The notes under the pieces were generated by a model. That model was not told the origin of the DNA. It searched no databases and saw only the letters and a list, made by a program, of their open reading frames with translations. This document shows, piece after piece, positions 9,270 to 17,796 of a stretch of 42,159 nt of DNA. The stretch is from positions 1-42,159 of the forward strand of contig JAZNSF010000026.1 of NCBI GenBank assembly GCA_045591095.1, given 5' to 3'. A program made the position numbers and the translations under genes. Every line of letters starts with the position of its first letter. Positions within the stretch are counted from its first letter, which is position 1. The stretch is from SIG440 sp045591095 (GTDB taxonomy: Bacteria; Bacillota; Clostridia; Monoglobales; Monoglobaceae).

Positions 9270-9806
9270 CTATTTTGCGAGTTGCCTATACTCTTGTGCA
9301 GTAATTCCTGCACAAATCAAATCATAGCGTTCACCTGATTTATATATTTTTTCTCGCAAGCAGCCTTCGATTGTAAATCCGCACTTTTTAAACAGCGCCT
9401 CGCTTGCTTTGTTGCAAGAAAGCCAAGTCGCTTCAAGTCTGTGCAAGTTAAGTTCATCAAATGCATATCTGGCAATTGTTTTTACAGTATCTGTTCCAAT
9501 CCCTTTTCCTCGATTTTCAGTCTTTGCTAGCTTAATTCCATGCTCTGCAACTCTGTTTTTCCAATCTATTGAATGCAGAGTCGCAAGTCCCAAGCGTTGT
9601 TTGTCCTTCGATTCAATTATAAATCGGATATGTTCCTTGTTGGCGCCCTGCCCTTCAAACCATTTTTGCTGCATAGCCTTCGAGACAGGAAAAGACCAGC
9701 CTACAACCCTTTCTTCAATTCCCGGGTCATTCAGCATTCCCCGCAAAAACTCAAGGTCATCAAACTCAATCGCACGCAAAACAATATTTTCTCCATAGAT
9801 ATTCAT
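9270..9806 (-). CDS. GNAT N-acetyltransferase, RimJ/RimL-like
   Basis: 178 aa single-domain GNAT enzyme. The N-terminus NIVLRAIEFDDLEFLRGML is the standard RimJ/RimL start, and the acetyl-CoA pyrophosphate-binding loop is in KTENRGKGIGTDTVKTI (R/Q-x-x-G-x-G/A pattern), followed by HRLEATWLSCNKASEALFKKCGF, the conserved motif B. Its position directly after the PglC-like and PglE-like genes suggests it acetylates the 4-amino group of a UDP-dideoxy amino sugar, the job done by PglD (a different, left-handed beta-helix fold) or PseH (GNAT) elsewhere. AAGGAG lies 8 nt before the ATG. The family is secure; the sugar substrate is inferred from context. Confidence 0.78.
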   Translation of the reverse strand: MNIYGENIVLRAIEFDDLEFLRGMLNDPGIEERVVGWSFPVSKAMQQKWFEGQGANKEHIRFIIESKDKQRLGLATLHSIDWKNRVAEHGIKLAKTENRGKGIGTDTVKTIARYAFDELNLHRLEATWLSCNKASEALFKKCGFTIEGCLREKIYKSGERYDLICAGITAQEYRQLAK

Positions 9807-9818
9807 TGTTTTCTCTCC

Positions 9819-10472
9819 TTACCTGTTTTCAACAAATTCCAATTCTTTGTTGCTTGCTAACTGGGACTTTCTATAATCATCAAAATCTACTACTTCACCT
9901 GTACCTCTGACAGCGATATCACTGCCCTTTGCAGCTTTTAGTACGGTTTTTAAAATTATATTTATGTCCCCCAGAAATGTTATATTGTTGACATATTTAA
10001 CATCATATTCAAACCGCTGGTCCCAATTGATGGCATTTCTTCCACTAATTTGAGCAAGCCCTGTAAGTCCCGGTCTGACATTATGCCTTTGAGCTTCATA
10101 TTCGTTATAATACGGAAGATACTTAACCGCAAGTGGCCTTGGCCCGACCACGCTCATATCGCCTTTCAGGATATTAAATGCTTCGGGAAGCTCGTCAAGA
10201 CTTGTCTTTCTTAAAAACTTCCCAAAAGGCAAAAGCCTTTGATTGTCGGGGAGAAGGTTTCCGTTCTCGTCAGTCGCATTTGTCATTGTACGGAATTTGT
10301 AAAGGTGAAAAATTTCGCCATTCTTCCCGGGGCGTGCCTGCTTGAAAATTATCGGGCTTCCGATTTTCACTTTAACCAAAACCGCCAAGATAACATAAAG
10401 CCACGAAAAAACAATTATAGCCGCAAGCGCGCAAACTACGTCAAAGATACGTTTTATGTATTTGTTATACAC
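9819..10472 (-). CDS. pglC: PglC-like phosphoglycosyl transferase initiating glycan assembly
   Basis: Monotopic phosphoglycosyl transferase of 217 aa that transfers a phospho-sugar from UDP-sugar to undecaprenyl phosphate, the first membrane step of repeat-unit assembly. After an N-terminal re-entrant hydrophobic helix (about 10-35) come KFRTM and the SLDELPEAFNILKGDMSVVGPRP block, whose Asp-Glu dyad falls at D93-E94, the same numbers as the catalytic pair of Campylobacter jejuni PglC. I chose the GTG at 10472: GGGGG lies 7 nt upstream, and this start overlaps the end of the aminotransferase gene by 8 nt, giving translational coupling. The short form (no extra N-terminal helices) and the PglE-like neighbour favour a diNAcBac-like sugar rather than galactose or glucose. 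Confidence 0.85.
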   Translation of the reverse strand: MYNKYIKRIFDVVCALAAIIVFSWLYVILAVLVKVKIGSPIIFKQARPGKNGEIFHLYKFRTMTNATDENGNLLPDNQRLLPFGKFLRKTSLDELPEAFNILKGDMSVVGPRPLAVKYLPYYNEYEAQRHNVRPGLTGLAQISGRNAINWDQRFEYDVKYVNNITFLGDINIILKTVLKAAKGSDIAVRGTGEVVDFDDYRKSQLASNKELEFVENR

Positions 10473-11589
10473 CAAAGCACCCCCTGATTATTGCGATAAC
10501 CTTGTCCTGCTCTTCTTCGGTCATCTTTATGTCACTGGGTAGGCAAAGTCCGCGTCTGAATATATCTTCGCCGACATTACCACCGCTTGTAATAAAGTCG
10601 TTATCTTTAAACACCGGCTGCATATGCATCGGCTTCCAGATTGGTCTTGATTCAATATCCTCGCTTTCCAGCGCGAGCCTGATTTTTTCGGGTGTTGCTC
10701 TATTCATTGCCTCTTCGTTTATTGTAATGCAGCTAAGCCAGAAGTTTGGCACACTGCAGTCAAGGTATGGATTCATTTTTAAAGGTAAGTCTTTAAAAGC
10801 TTCCTTGTACCTATGATATATTTTTGTTTTAAGCTCTCTATGTTCTTCAAGATGCAAAAGCTGACCACGGCCGATGCCGGCAACGATGTTGCTCATACGG
10901 TAGTTGTATCCTATTTCTTCGTGCTGATACCAGGGGGCTTGCTCCCTTGCCTGGGTGGAATAAAACCTTACCTTGCTTACCGCTTCTTCGTCGTTCGAAA
11001 GGAACATCCCGCCGCCTGAAGAAGTGATAATTTTGTTGCCGTTAAAGCTGATTACGCCATATTTACCAAAGGTACCGGTTTGTCTTCCCTTATATGTAGC
11101 AGAAAGTGACTCGGCCGCATCTTCAATAAGCGTAACATTATATTTTTGACAAAGCGCCAAAATCTCGTCAAATTTTGCAGGTACGCCATAAAGATTTGCA
11201 AGCGCAACAGCCTTTACCTTGTCCTTATATTTTTCAAGCGCAATTTCGAGGGCCTTTGGGTCCATATTCCAAGTCTCGCGCTCCGAATCAATAAACACCT
11301 GCTTACCTCCAAGATAGCTTACAGGGTTTACAGTCGCCGCAAATGTAAGGTCCGAGCATAAGACAATATCACCCGAGCCTACGCCCGCAAGCTTAAATGC
11401 CATATGCAGTGCGTGTGTGCCTGCAGTCATCGCTGCAGCTGCCTTACAGCCAAGGTATGCCGATATTTCGTTTTCAAATTCAGTTACGTTTTTGCCCAAA
11501 GGTGCAACCCAGTTTGTGTCGAATGCTTCTTTTACAAATACTTGCTCTTCACCATGCATTGTAGGTGTAGATAACCATATTCTTCCCAT
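10465..11589 (-). CDS. pglE: UDP-4-keto-sugar aminotransferase, PglE-like (DegT/DnrJ family)
   Basis: PLP-dependent sugar aminotransferase of 374 aa, first gene of the polysaccharide operon. It has the full DegT signature: SGT-type N-helix (TAGTHALHMAF), SDLTFAATVNPV, EDAAESLSA with the PLP-pairing Asp, and SFNGNKIITSSGGGM with the Schiff-base lysine at about K186. It would convert a UDP-4-keto-6-deoxy sugar to the 4-amino sugar. The dehydratase (PglF-type) is not in the window. I place the start at the ATG at 11589, with GAAGGG 7 nt upstream; a TTG two codons earlier has only 1 nt spacing. The promoter is 39 bp upstream. Confidence is high for the family and moderate for PglE over other 4-aminotransferases. 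Confidence 0.84.
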   Translation of the reverse strand: MGRIWLSTPTMHGEEQVFVKEAFDTNWVAPLGKNVTEFENEISAYLGCKAAAAMTAGTHALHMAFKLAGVGSGDIVLCSDLTFAATVNPVSYLGGKQVFIDSERETWNMDPKALEIALEKYKDKVKAVALANLYGVPAKFDEILALCQKYNVTLIEDAAESLSATYKGRQTGTFGKYGVISFNGNKIITSSGGGMFLSNDEEAVSKVRFYSTQAREQAPWYQHEEIGYNYRMSNIVAGIGRGQLLHLEEHRELKTKIYHRYKEAFKDLPLKMNPYLDCSVPNFWLSCITINEEAMNRATPEKIRLALESEDIESRPIWKPMHMQPVFKDNDFITSGGNVGEDIFRRGLCLPSDIKMTEEEQDKVIAIIRGCFGV

Positions 11590-11627
11590 ATTCAAGCCCT
11601 TCTTTTAATCATAATTTTACAGAGTAT

Positions 11628-11656
11628 ATTGTATCATTTTTGTTGTCTCTTGTCAA
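11628..11656 (-). promoter_or_regulatory. Sigma-A promoter of the polysaccharide operon
   Basis: On the minus strand TTGACA (11651-11656), a 17-bp spacer and TACAAT (11628-11633) form a near-consensus promoter. Predicted transcription starts near 11621, giving a leader of about 30 nt before the PglE-like ATG. No other strong promoter was seen down to the window edge, so the whole 11-kb cluster may be one transcript. Confidence 0.85.
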
Positions 11657-11750
11657 CAAAACCCCTCTTCCCTCTTAAAGATTTGTGCAAAGTCGCAAAT
11701 TATCAGCTTTGTTTCTTGCCAAATTTACTAGTACCCTTTGTAAAATAAAA

Positions 11751-11776
11751 ATGCCACAAGGAAAACCTTGTGGCAT
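11751..11776 (-). terminator. Intrinsic terminator of the SLH-protein operon
   Basis: An 11-bp perfect inverted repeat (ATGCCACAAGG, 4-nt loop, CCTTGTGGCAT) followed on the minus strand by TTTTATTTT. It begins 14 bp after the stop of the 941-aa SLH gene and separates that operon from the polysaccharide promoter. Confidence 0.9.
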
Positions 11777-11790
11777 TTTGTCGTATTAAT

Positions 11791-14616
11791 TTAATATTTA
11801 ACAATTATCATTGTTTTAATAGTACCATTTACCTCGTGGATAAATACATCAGATGGTGTTGCGCCTGTGTTGTCCTCAGCATAAGCCATATAGCTTGAAT
11901 CATAAACCTCGTTAAAGCTGTCTGCGATTGCTTCAAACTTCTTGTTTTCTGCAGTTGTATCATACACAAATATCTGTGCACTGCCAAACTTGCCCTTTAG
12001 GACTTCAATTTTTCCATCTAAACCAGTATCAATCACAAAACGGTCATCGCCCTCAATCGGTTTTTGATGAGCTTTTCCGTATATTGTTTCGAATGATGAC
12101 TGTCCTTCTATTCTGTGACCTGGTTTTGTTTTGTCATTGTATCCAAAGCTATATGAAATACCTGCAGCTGTACGTGCTGCAGACTGCTCTACACCAAACA
12201 AAACATATTCAGGTTTTATTATATAACCATCACTGCTGTTGCCACCTATTCTGACAACATCGCCTACCGCAAGCACGTCCAAAACAGCCTTTGTTGTATC
12301 ATCAGGATCGGCAATTGTATATTTGGTTCCTCCCGTCTTTCCATTGTATCCTTCAAGAATACATTTGCCATCTTCAAACACAGGACTTTCGGTCAATACT
12401 AAAACGGGAGAGTTGGGTTTGATATCCTCAACCGCTGTCTGCGATGATGGAATCTCGGTAACAAGCACAACCTTAGCCGACTTTGTGGTTGTTACATCAT
12501 AAAATTCTACCTTGTAACCATCCTTATCAGCTGCGAAACTACCTGTAGTCCAGTTCTTATAATCATTTACGTTTGTTCTTGTCGCCGGAACTCTTATTAT
12601 AATTGCCTGACCGATATAAATTTTTTCATCATCCGATACAAGGTTTGAAGAATTATACTTATACGTGTCGTCACTGCCTGTTGGTGTGTACTTATACAAT
12701 TTTTCTGCTGTTATATCCTGACCTGCATTAACAGCTTCGCAAGCAATGATTTCTTCAATCTCGCCTTTTGAGTTTGTGGTGAACTTATAAACAGCTGTTC
12801 CGCCAGTAGTAAGGTTTGCTAAAACACTGTCATAAGAATAGGTATTTGCGCCATCAATAAGCTTTGCATCTTTACTAAGGTTATAAACTTTGCCCTTTAT
12901 ATTAGCTTTGCTAACAAATTGCACCTGTGTAACGCTTTCAAAACCATCGCTGTTTTGTGCAGCCCCAATCAAAATTCCATATTGCTGATTGCTTGCAGCC
13001 TGAGTCTTGTCAAATGCCAGGATATTCCCGTTGCAATCAAGATAGAATTTACCACTATCACCCATCTCGGGTGCATCTGTAACAGGGCTTGCACCGGGGA
13101 TTACATTTTTCCATGGTGCCTGAAGTGATGACTTGTAAGTCTTGCCCGAAATTGTGTATCCATTTTTAGAGCTTGTTCCGCTTACTTTTCCCGAAAATGC
13201 ATTCTTGCAGATGATTACCGAAGTAAGTACTCCCGCACCATTACCTGCATTGCTCTTTTTAACGCATAAAACATTGCCTGTAGCTATTGAACTGAAATTG
13301 CTTTCGTTGCCCGACATATCATAAAATTTTATAGAAGTATCAGAAAGAGCAAGCTTGTTGTCAGCAAGACCTTTTCTCAGCACATTGTCAACGATTGTGC
13401 TGTTTGAGCTTGTCTTTGACGATACTACCCATGCATCATAACTGTCGATAAACGCTACATCGTAGTTTCTGTCGCCATTACGGTCAAGAAGCTTAATGTT
13501 TCCGATAGTCGGCATTGCATTTGTTCCCTGACCTGCACAGTAATCACTGAATTTGCTGTTTGCAGCTGTGCTTCCATAGAGCTTGCCATTATATACAACC
13601 AGGCAATTCGCGTCTATACCTGCTTTAATGGTACGGTCACTGTCAGCACTGTTTGTATACTCTATCGCACTGGAAGTACAACCATATATCATATCAGCAG
13701 AAATTTCTATCGTCTCGCTTTTTTCAACCTGAGCCATAAGGAGTTCATTAAAGCCTGATTGACGGTCAATTGTGTAATAGAACGTAATCTCGGCACCCAG
13801 CATATCCTTGTAGTCATCCATATTTTCAACCTTGTAAGTCGAAGAGATATTGTTAACCACAATCTGTATCTCGTCTTCTCTTAAATTTGAATTTGCTTCC
13901 AGAAGGCTGATTTCAGGGGTTGCCGCTATATAACCTACATTCTTGGTAAGTTTAAGGTCATCTTTAAGGATGGTTTTGTCTGTAATCTGGTTGTTTTCTG
14001 CCAAGTTAACCTCAAGACAGTTGTAAAGCATACCTGCGATTGTCGCACGGGTTGCAGGAGTGCCGATAGCACCGCCCGCGCCTTTTAAAAAGCCCAGAGT
14101 AGTAGCCGATGTAATATACTTTGAATACCATTGTGCACCTTCCGGATTCATTTCACCATAACCAAGTGCACAAACAATCATCTTTACTGCTTCTTCATAA
14201 GATACGTTATTGTTAGGTTTAAAGATAAAGTTTCCATCTTCTTCGTAGCCGTTTATAATTCCAAGTTCTTTAGCTGTACGGATATTACCAATCGCCCACG
14301 AAACATCAGGAGTTACAACATCAGGAAACGGTGGGTTTTCAAGGCTTAGCGAGCCAACACTGCCCATACCACGGGTTCTGAGGAGCATCGCAGTAAACTC
14401 GGCTCTTGTAACATTGTTATCGGGCTTGAAACTGAATTTCCCGTCTTCTTCATAGCCATTAATAATCCCCAGCTTACTGAGAACATCCACGGCTTCGTAT
14501 GCGCTATGCTCTTTTGTAACGTCAGTAAACGCCGCAAAGGCAGGGACTGTCACAAACGATGTCAAAACAAGCATAACTGCAATCACACTAGCTAAAAATC
14601 TTTTTGATGTTTTCAT
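11791..14616 (-). CDS. Large secreted SLH-domain surface protein
   Basis: 941 aa exported protein. A signal peptide (MKTSKRFLASVIAVMLVL to about residue 29, cleavage after AFA) is followed by three SLH modules at about 31-84, 97-155 and 163-205, with the repeated ELGIINGYEEDG-type cores that bind pyruvylated secondary wall polymer. The remaining 700 residues are Ser/Thr/Asn-rich beta-type sequence without a motif I recognise; there is no catalytic signature. A ribosome binding site GGAGG lies 8 nt before the ATG. No terminator separates it from the upstream U32 gene, so it is probably the last gene of the amidase-U32-SLH transcript. Likely an S-layer or cell-wall structural protein; the function of the C-terminal part is unknown. 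Confidence 0.85.
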   Translation of the reverse strand: MKTSKRFLASVIAVMLVLTSFVTVPAFAAFTDVTKEHSAYEAVDVLSKLGIINGYEEDGKFSFKPDNNVTRAEFTAMLLRTRGMGSVGSLSLENPPFPDVVTPDVSWAIGNIRTAKELGIINGYEEDGNFIFKPNNNVSYEEAVKMIVCALGYGEMNPEGAQWYSKYITSATTLGFLKGAGGAIGTPATRATIAGMLYNCLEVNLAENNQITDKTILKDDLKLTKNVGYIAATPEISLLEANSNLREDEIQIVVNNISSTYKVENMDDYKDMLGAEITFYYTIDRQSGFNELLMAQVEKSETIEISADMIYGCTSSAIEYTNSADSDRTIKAGIDANCLVVYNGKLYGSTAANSKFSDYCAGQGTNAMPTIGNIKLLDRNGDRNYDVAFIDSYDAWVVSSKTSSNSTIVDNVLRKGLADNKLALSDTSIKFYDMSGNESNFSSIATGNVLCVKKSNAGNGAGVLTSVIICKNAFSGKVSGTSSKNGYTISGKTYKSSLQAPWKNVIPGASPVTDAPEMGDSGKFYLDCNGNILAFDKTQAASNQQYGILIGAAQNSDGFESVTQVQFVSKANIKGKVYNLSKDAKLIDGANTYSYDSVLANLTTGGTAVYKFTTNSKGEIEEIIACEAVNAGQDITAEKLYKYTPTGSDDTYKYNSSNLVSDDEKIYIGQAIIIRVPATRTNVNDYKNWTTGSFAADKDGYKVEFYDVTTTKSAKVVLVTEIPSSQTAVEDIKPNSPVLVLTESPVFEDGKCILEGYNGKTGGTKYTIADPDDTTKAVLDVLAVGDVVRIGGNSSDGYIIKPEYVLFGVEQSAARTAAGISYSFGYNDKTKPGHRIEGQSSFETIYGKAHQKPIEGDDRFVIDTGLDGKIEVLKGKFGSAQIFVYDTTAENKKFEAIADSFNEVYDSSYMAYAEDNTGATPSDVFIHEVNGTIKTMIIVKY

Positions 14617-14671
14617 TTCTCATACCTCCAATTTTGTTATAAATTTATATAAAGTTAGTCATTTTACAATT

Positions 14672-15910
14672 TTAATTTTCTCTCTTGCCACGCATCATAG
14701 AATTTTCCGCGAGTGGAGTCGAAAGCTTTATCCGGGCAATTTCTTGGGGTTTATTTGCAACCTCAAGCTCGTTGCCGTCTTTATCTTCCATATACTCTAT
14801 CTTGTGTTTTACAAAGTCACCCTTTGGTCTTAAAAACTCTACCTCCGAGCCTTTGAAAAAGCGATTTTTCTGGATTACATTTACAAAACCCGATTCCTCA
14901 TCATAGCTTTCCACAATCCCCAAAAGTTCGTAGTTTCTGATATACGAGCTTGTCTTGTAGTTTTGCTCGTTCCCACCGGGCTTACCAAAGAAAAATCCTG
15001 TTGTGTAGTCACGATGGCTGACCTTCTTGATTTCTTCAAGCCACAAGGGGTTTGGCTTAAAGTCATCCGGGTTTTCAAAGTAACTGTCAATAGCATCACG
15101 GTACGCCTTTACCACTGTCGCAAGATAATATTCGGTCTTAACCCTTCCTTCGATTTTGAAGCTGTCAAGTCCGCTTTCGATAAGCTCCTTTATATGTTCA
15201 ATCATGCAAAGGTCTTTCGAGTTATATATAAACGTCCCCCGCTCATTTTCAAATACGGGCATATATTCGCCGGGACGTGTTTCCTCGACCAGATTATACT
15301 TCCAACGGCAAGGATGCGAACACGCACCGAGGTTACTGTCACGGTTGGTCATATAATTGCTTAAGAGACATCTTCCCGAATACGAAATGCACATGGCGCC
15401 ATGGACAAAAGCCTCAAGTTCAAGCTCGGGGCTTGTCTTCTCGCGAATTTCGGCAATCTCGGCAAATGACATTTCGCGGGCTAAAATTACCCTTTTTGCA
15501 CCCAGCTTGTGCCAAGTTTCGGCACTTTTGTAGTTTACATTATTGGCCTGGGTACTGATGTGCACTTCCAAGTCCGGCGCAATTTCACGGGTAAGCTGAA
15601 ATAGTCCCAAATCCGAAACAATTATCGCATCAAATCCAGCCTCAAGATACTCCCTCAAAAACTTTTCGTACTCATCAATATCATCGTTGTGAGGGATTAT
15701 GTTTGCGGTAAGGTACACTTTTTTACCTCGGTCATGGGCAAAGCGTACACCCTCCTTCATATCTTCTACCGAAAAGTTTTCGGCGGCAACTCTTAAAGAA
15801 AATTCTTCTCCGCCTACGTATACCGCATCTGCACCATAAGTAATCGCAATTTTAAGTTTAGCTAGACTCCCCGCCGGCGCTAGAAGCTCCGGTTTCTTCA
15901 CTATCTTCAC
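14672..15910 (-). CDS. U32 family protein, TrhP/YrrO-like
   Basis: About 412 aa. KKPELLAPAGSLAKLKIA and YGADAVYVGGEEFSLR are the hallmark N-terminus of the peptidase U32 family, and GAMCISYSGRCLLSNYM plus GACSHPCRW carry its four conserved cysteines, which bind an Fe-S cluster in tRNA or rRNA hydroxylating members. The length matches B. subtilis YrrO (TrhP), which makes 5-hydroxyuridine in tRNA, so tRNA modification is more likely than proteolysis. The start is uncertain: the GTG at 15910 has AGGAG 10 nt upstream; the ATGs at 15934 and 15919 lack a usable site; the GTG at 15901 would give the family-typical MKKPELL start. All choices overlap the end of the amidase gene by 44 nt or more. Confidence 0.85.
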   Translation of the reverse strand: MKIVKKPELLAPAGSLAKLKIAITYGADAVYVGGEEFSLRVAAENFSVEDMKEGVRFAHDRGKKVYLTANIIPHNDDIDEYEKFLREYLEAGFDAIIVSDLGLFQLTREIAPDLEVHISTQANNVNYKSAETWHKLGAKRVILAREMSFAEIAEIREKTSPELELEAFVHGAMCISYSGRCLLSNYMTNRDSNLGACSHPCRWKYNLVEETRPGEYMPVFENERGTFIYNSKDLCMIEHIKELIESGLDSFKIEGRVKTEYYLATVVKAYRDAIDSYFENPDDFKPNPLWLEEIKKVSHRDYTTGFFFGKPGGNEQNYKTSSYIRNYELLGIVESYDEESGFVNVIQKNRFFKGSEVEFLRPKGDFVKHKIEYMEDKDGNELEVANKPQEIARIKLSTPLAENSMMRGKREN

Positions 15911-17249
15911 TATCTTCATTCTCCTGTACTTCATTTACTGGCATTTCTATGGGTGGCATCGCATCGTACATAGCTACAGCTGACGCTATCGCCTCGGCTA
16001 TCTGGATTTGCCCATCTTCACTCGAAATAACCGCTATGTCTTTTTCATTATCAATAAAGCCTGTTTCAATAAGTATTGCCGGCATAAGTGTATTTTGAAT
16101 TACATAAAATGCCGCCGTCTTCACTTCTCTGTCATAAAGGCTTGTCCTGTCTGTTATATTTCCTTGAACAAGCTGCGCTAAACGCCATGCGTAACCGCCC
16201 TTTTGGAAGCAGTAAACTTCTGTCCCCGAGCCGCCCCCTGCATTACAGTGGATTGAAATAAACAAATCCGCCCTCATCTCGTGCCCTAAATCAACCCTCG
16301 CCTGAAGACTCTCAAGGACCGAAGTGTTTGCTATGCTGTCAGTCACTTTCTCACGGGTCATTACCACGTTATAGCCCATTCTTTCAAGCTTATATCTGAG
16401 CTTGTCTGCTATGTTCCAGGTTATAACCTCTTCTCTTAAGTCAAATTCCTTATTTTCGGCACCTATATCCTTGCCCGAGTAATTGTGCCCTGCGTCAATA
16501 AGTATTGTCTTTACCTCTGAAAAATCCTTTTCCTTATAAGCTTTCAGGATTTCAGGTGAAATTGAGTCGCCCTCGTCTTCGTCCTCAGCCCCGTTTTCAT
16601 CTGATTCTTCGTCCGAAAAATCATCTTCGCTTTCACTGTTTTCGTCAAGGAACCCGGTTTCTGTCATATTAAAAACAACCTGGGCAATATCTCCGCGAAT
16701 TGCCGCCTCGTCCGCCTTGCCTTCAACAAAGTCCAAAAGCCCCTCTTCTTCGGCAATGCTCATATATCCATCATACCATTTTTCGACGTCTAAAGCAAGT
16801 GCTTCCTCTTCCTTGCCAATGGCACAAACCGCCATCTTGGCGGCCTGGGCAAGTGTAACCTTGTGGGCCGGCCAAAATTCGCCGTCGCCCATACCATTGA
16901 CCAGTCCCTTTTCGAAGCAGAACGAAATATACGCCTCGCCCCAGTATCCCACGGGCACATCAACAAACAAATCCTCCTGTGGAACATAACTTTCCTTGTC
17001 ATAACCAAGCGTCCTTGCCATAAGTGCACAAAACTCGGTGCGGGTAATCTCGCGCTCGGGTCTGAAATATCCGTCATCGTACCCGGCAATAACACCCAGG
17101 TCCACCAGATTTGTAACCGCAGAATAGTTTTTGTGGTCTTTTGAGACATCAGGGAATTCTGCTGCAAATGCAGGTATGCTCAAGGCGGAAAAAACGTATG
17201 CCATCAATAAAAATATTTGTGTGATGGATTTTGGTAATCTAAGTTTCAT
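15858..17249 (-). CDS. SLH-domain N-acetylmuramoyl-L-alanine amidase (Amidase_3)
   Basis: 463 aa exported, wall-anchored amidase that cleaves the lactyl amide between MurNAc and L-Ala. Order: signal peptide (1-29), three SLH modules (about 32-83, 93-147, 155-202), a strongly acidic linker (203-228, mostly Asp/Glu/Ser), then the Amidase_3 domain (246-430) with zinc ligands H255 (IDAGH) and H334 (SIHCNA), a Glu around 269-274, and catalytic E395 (IETGFID). The tail (437-463) is another acidic, Ser/Glu-rich stretch and is where the next gene's start is overprinted. The start ATG has only a weak upstream GGA/TGAG. First gene of the operon, probably acting in cell separation or wall turnover. Confidence 0.9.
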   Translation of the reverse strand: MKLRLPKSITQIFLLMAYVFSALSIPAFAAEFPDVSKDHKNYSAVTNLVDLGVIAGYDDGYFRPEREITRTEFCALMARTLGYDKESYVPQEDLFVDVPVGYWGEAYISFCFEKGLVNGMGDGEFWPAHKVTLAQAAKMAVCAIGKEEEALALDVEKWYDGYMSIAEEEGLLDFVEGKADEAAIRGDIAQVVFNMTETGFLDENSESEDDFSDEESDENGAEDEDEGDSISPEILKAYKEKDFSEVKTILIDAGHNYSGKDIGAENKEFDLREEVITWNIADKLRYKLERMGYNVVMTREKVTDSIANTSVLESLQARVDLGHEMRADLFISIHCNAGGGSGTEVYCFQKGGYAWRLAQLVQGNITDRTSLYDREVKTAAFYVIQNTLMPAILIETGFIDNEKDIAVISSEDGQIQIAEAIASAVAMYDAMPPIEMPVNEVQENEDSEDSEETGASSAGGESS

Positions 17250-17287
17250 AAAATCTCAAATCCATAGTTCCTAAATTTACGCAAAAG

Positions 17288-17299
17288 TCTATGCATAGA
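17288..17299. promoter_or_regulatory. Perfect palindrome in the amidase leader
   Basis: TCTATGCATAGA is a perfect 12-bp palindrome between the predicted transcription start and the amidase ATG, a position suited to a repressor site. No regulator gene is nearby, and short palindromes occur by chance, so support is weak. Confidence 0.25.
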
Positions 17300-17313
17300 A
17301 TGCGCATATCAAA

Positions 17314-17333
17314 AAGGGGTGCTTTCCCCCCTT
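17314..17333 (-). terminator. Hairpin terminator, azlCD end or amidase 5' leader
   Basis: On the minus strand AAGGGG, an 8-nt loop and CCCCTT are followed by a T run. It lies about 150 bp beyond azlD and only about 4 nt into the predicted amidase transcript, so it either ends azlCD transcription or forms a 5'-terminal hairpin on the amidase mRNA, or both. Confidence 0.6.
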
Positions 17334-17343
17334 GTACTTTTAC

Positions 17344-17372
17344 ATTATACACAAAAAACTTTTGTATTTCAA
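17344..17372 (-). promoter_or_regulatory. Sigma-A promoter of the amidase-U32-SLH operon
   Basis: On the minus strand TTGAAA (17367-17372), a 17-bp spacer and TATAAT (17344-17349). Predicted start is near 17337, giving a leader of about 88 nt with a GC hairpin at its very 5' end. The stretch from here to azlD (17373-17481) is AT-rich and I see nothing else in it. Confidence 0.8.
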
Positions 17373-17481
17373 TAAAAATACAAAATTTATTCCTTGAAAT
17401 ATGTAGAAAAACTCCTTAGATTATCCAACAAAGTTTACAAAAATTGTTACAATTGTGTTAACGTTTGATTTCGTAACTATT

Positions 17482-17796
17482 TTAGTGCACTAAAAGCCCT
17501 GCGATATACGCAAAAGTCGCCGACAGCGCCGCAACTGTAATAAGCGAATGTCTGCGGTAAGCAAGCACAAATGAAACAATAGTCCCCACGAGCCCTGTTA
17601 TAATATTCTGGGTCGAATAGAGTATATAAGGAAACGTCATCGCCCCAAGCACCGCATAAGGAACATAATATAAAAAGCTTTGTATGTATACTGATTTTAT
17701 TTTTCCCCTTACAAGTGTAAACGGAATCATCCTTACTAAGTAGGTTACCGCTGCCATTACCAAAAGATATAAAAGAAAATCCTTGTTACTCATCAT
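17482..17796 (-). CDS. azlD: Branched-chain amino acid exporter small subunit AzlD
   Basis: 104 aa hydrophobic protein with three or four membrane helices and the AzlD pattern: YLVRMIPFTLVRGKIKSVYIQSFLYYVPYAVLGAMTFP. With AzlC it forms a LIV-E type exporter of branched-chain amino acids. AGGAG lies 6 nt before the ATG. Its first 11 nt overlap the end of azlC, the usual coupled arrangement. Full length for the family. Confidence 0.92.
   Translation of the reverse strand: MMSNKDFLLYLLVMAAVTYLVRMIPFTLVRGKIKSVYIQSFLYYVPYAVLGAMTFPYILYSTQNIITGLVGTIVSFVLAYRRHSLITVAALSATFAYIAGLLVH

Noticed and set aside
14672..15910. Reading the U32 gene as a collagenase-type protease
   Set aside because: The four-Cys pattern and length fit the tRNA/rRNA hydroxylation branch better; no protease active-site evidence.
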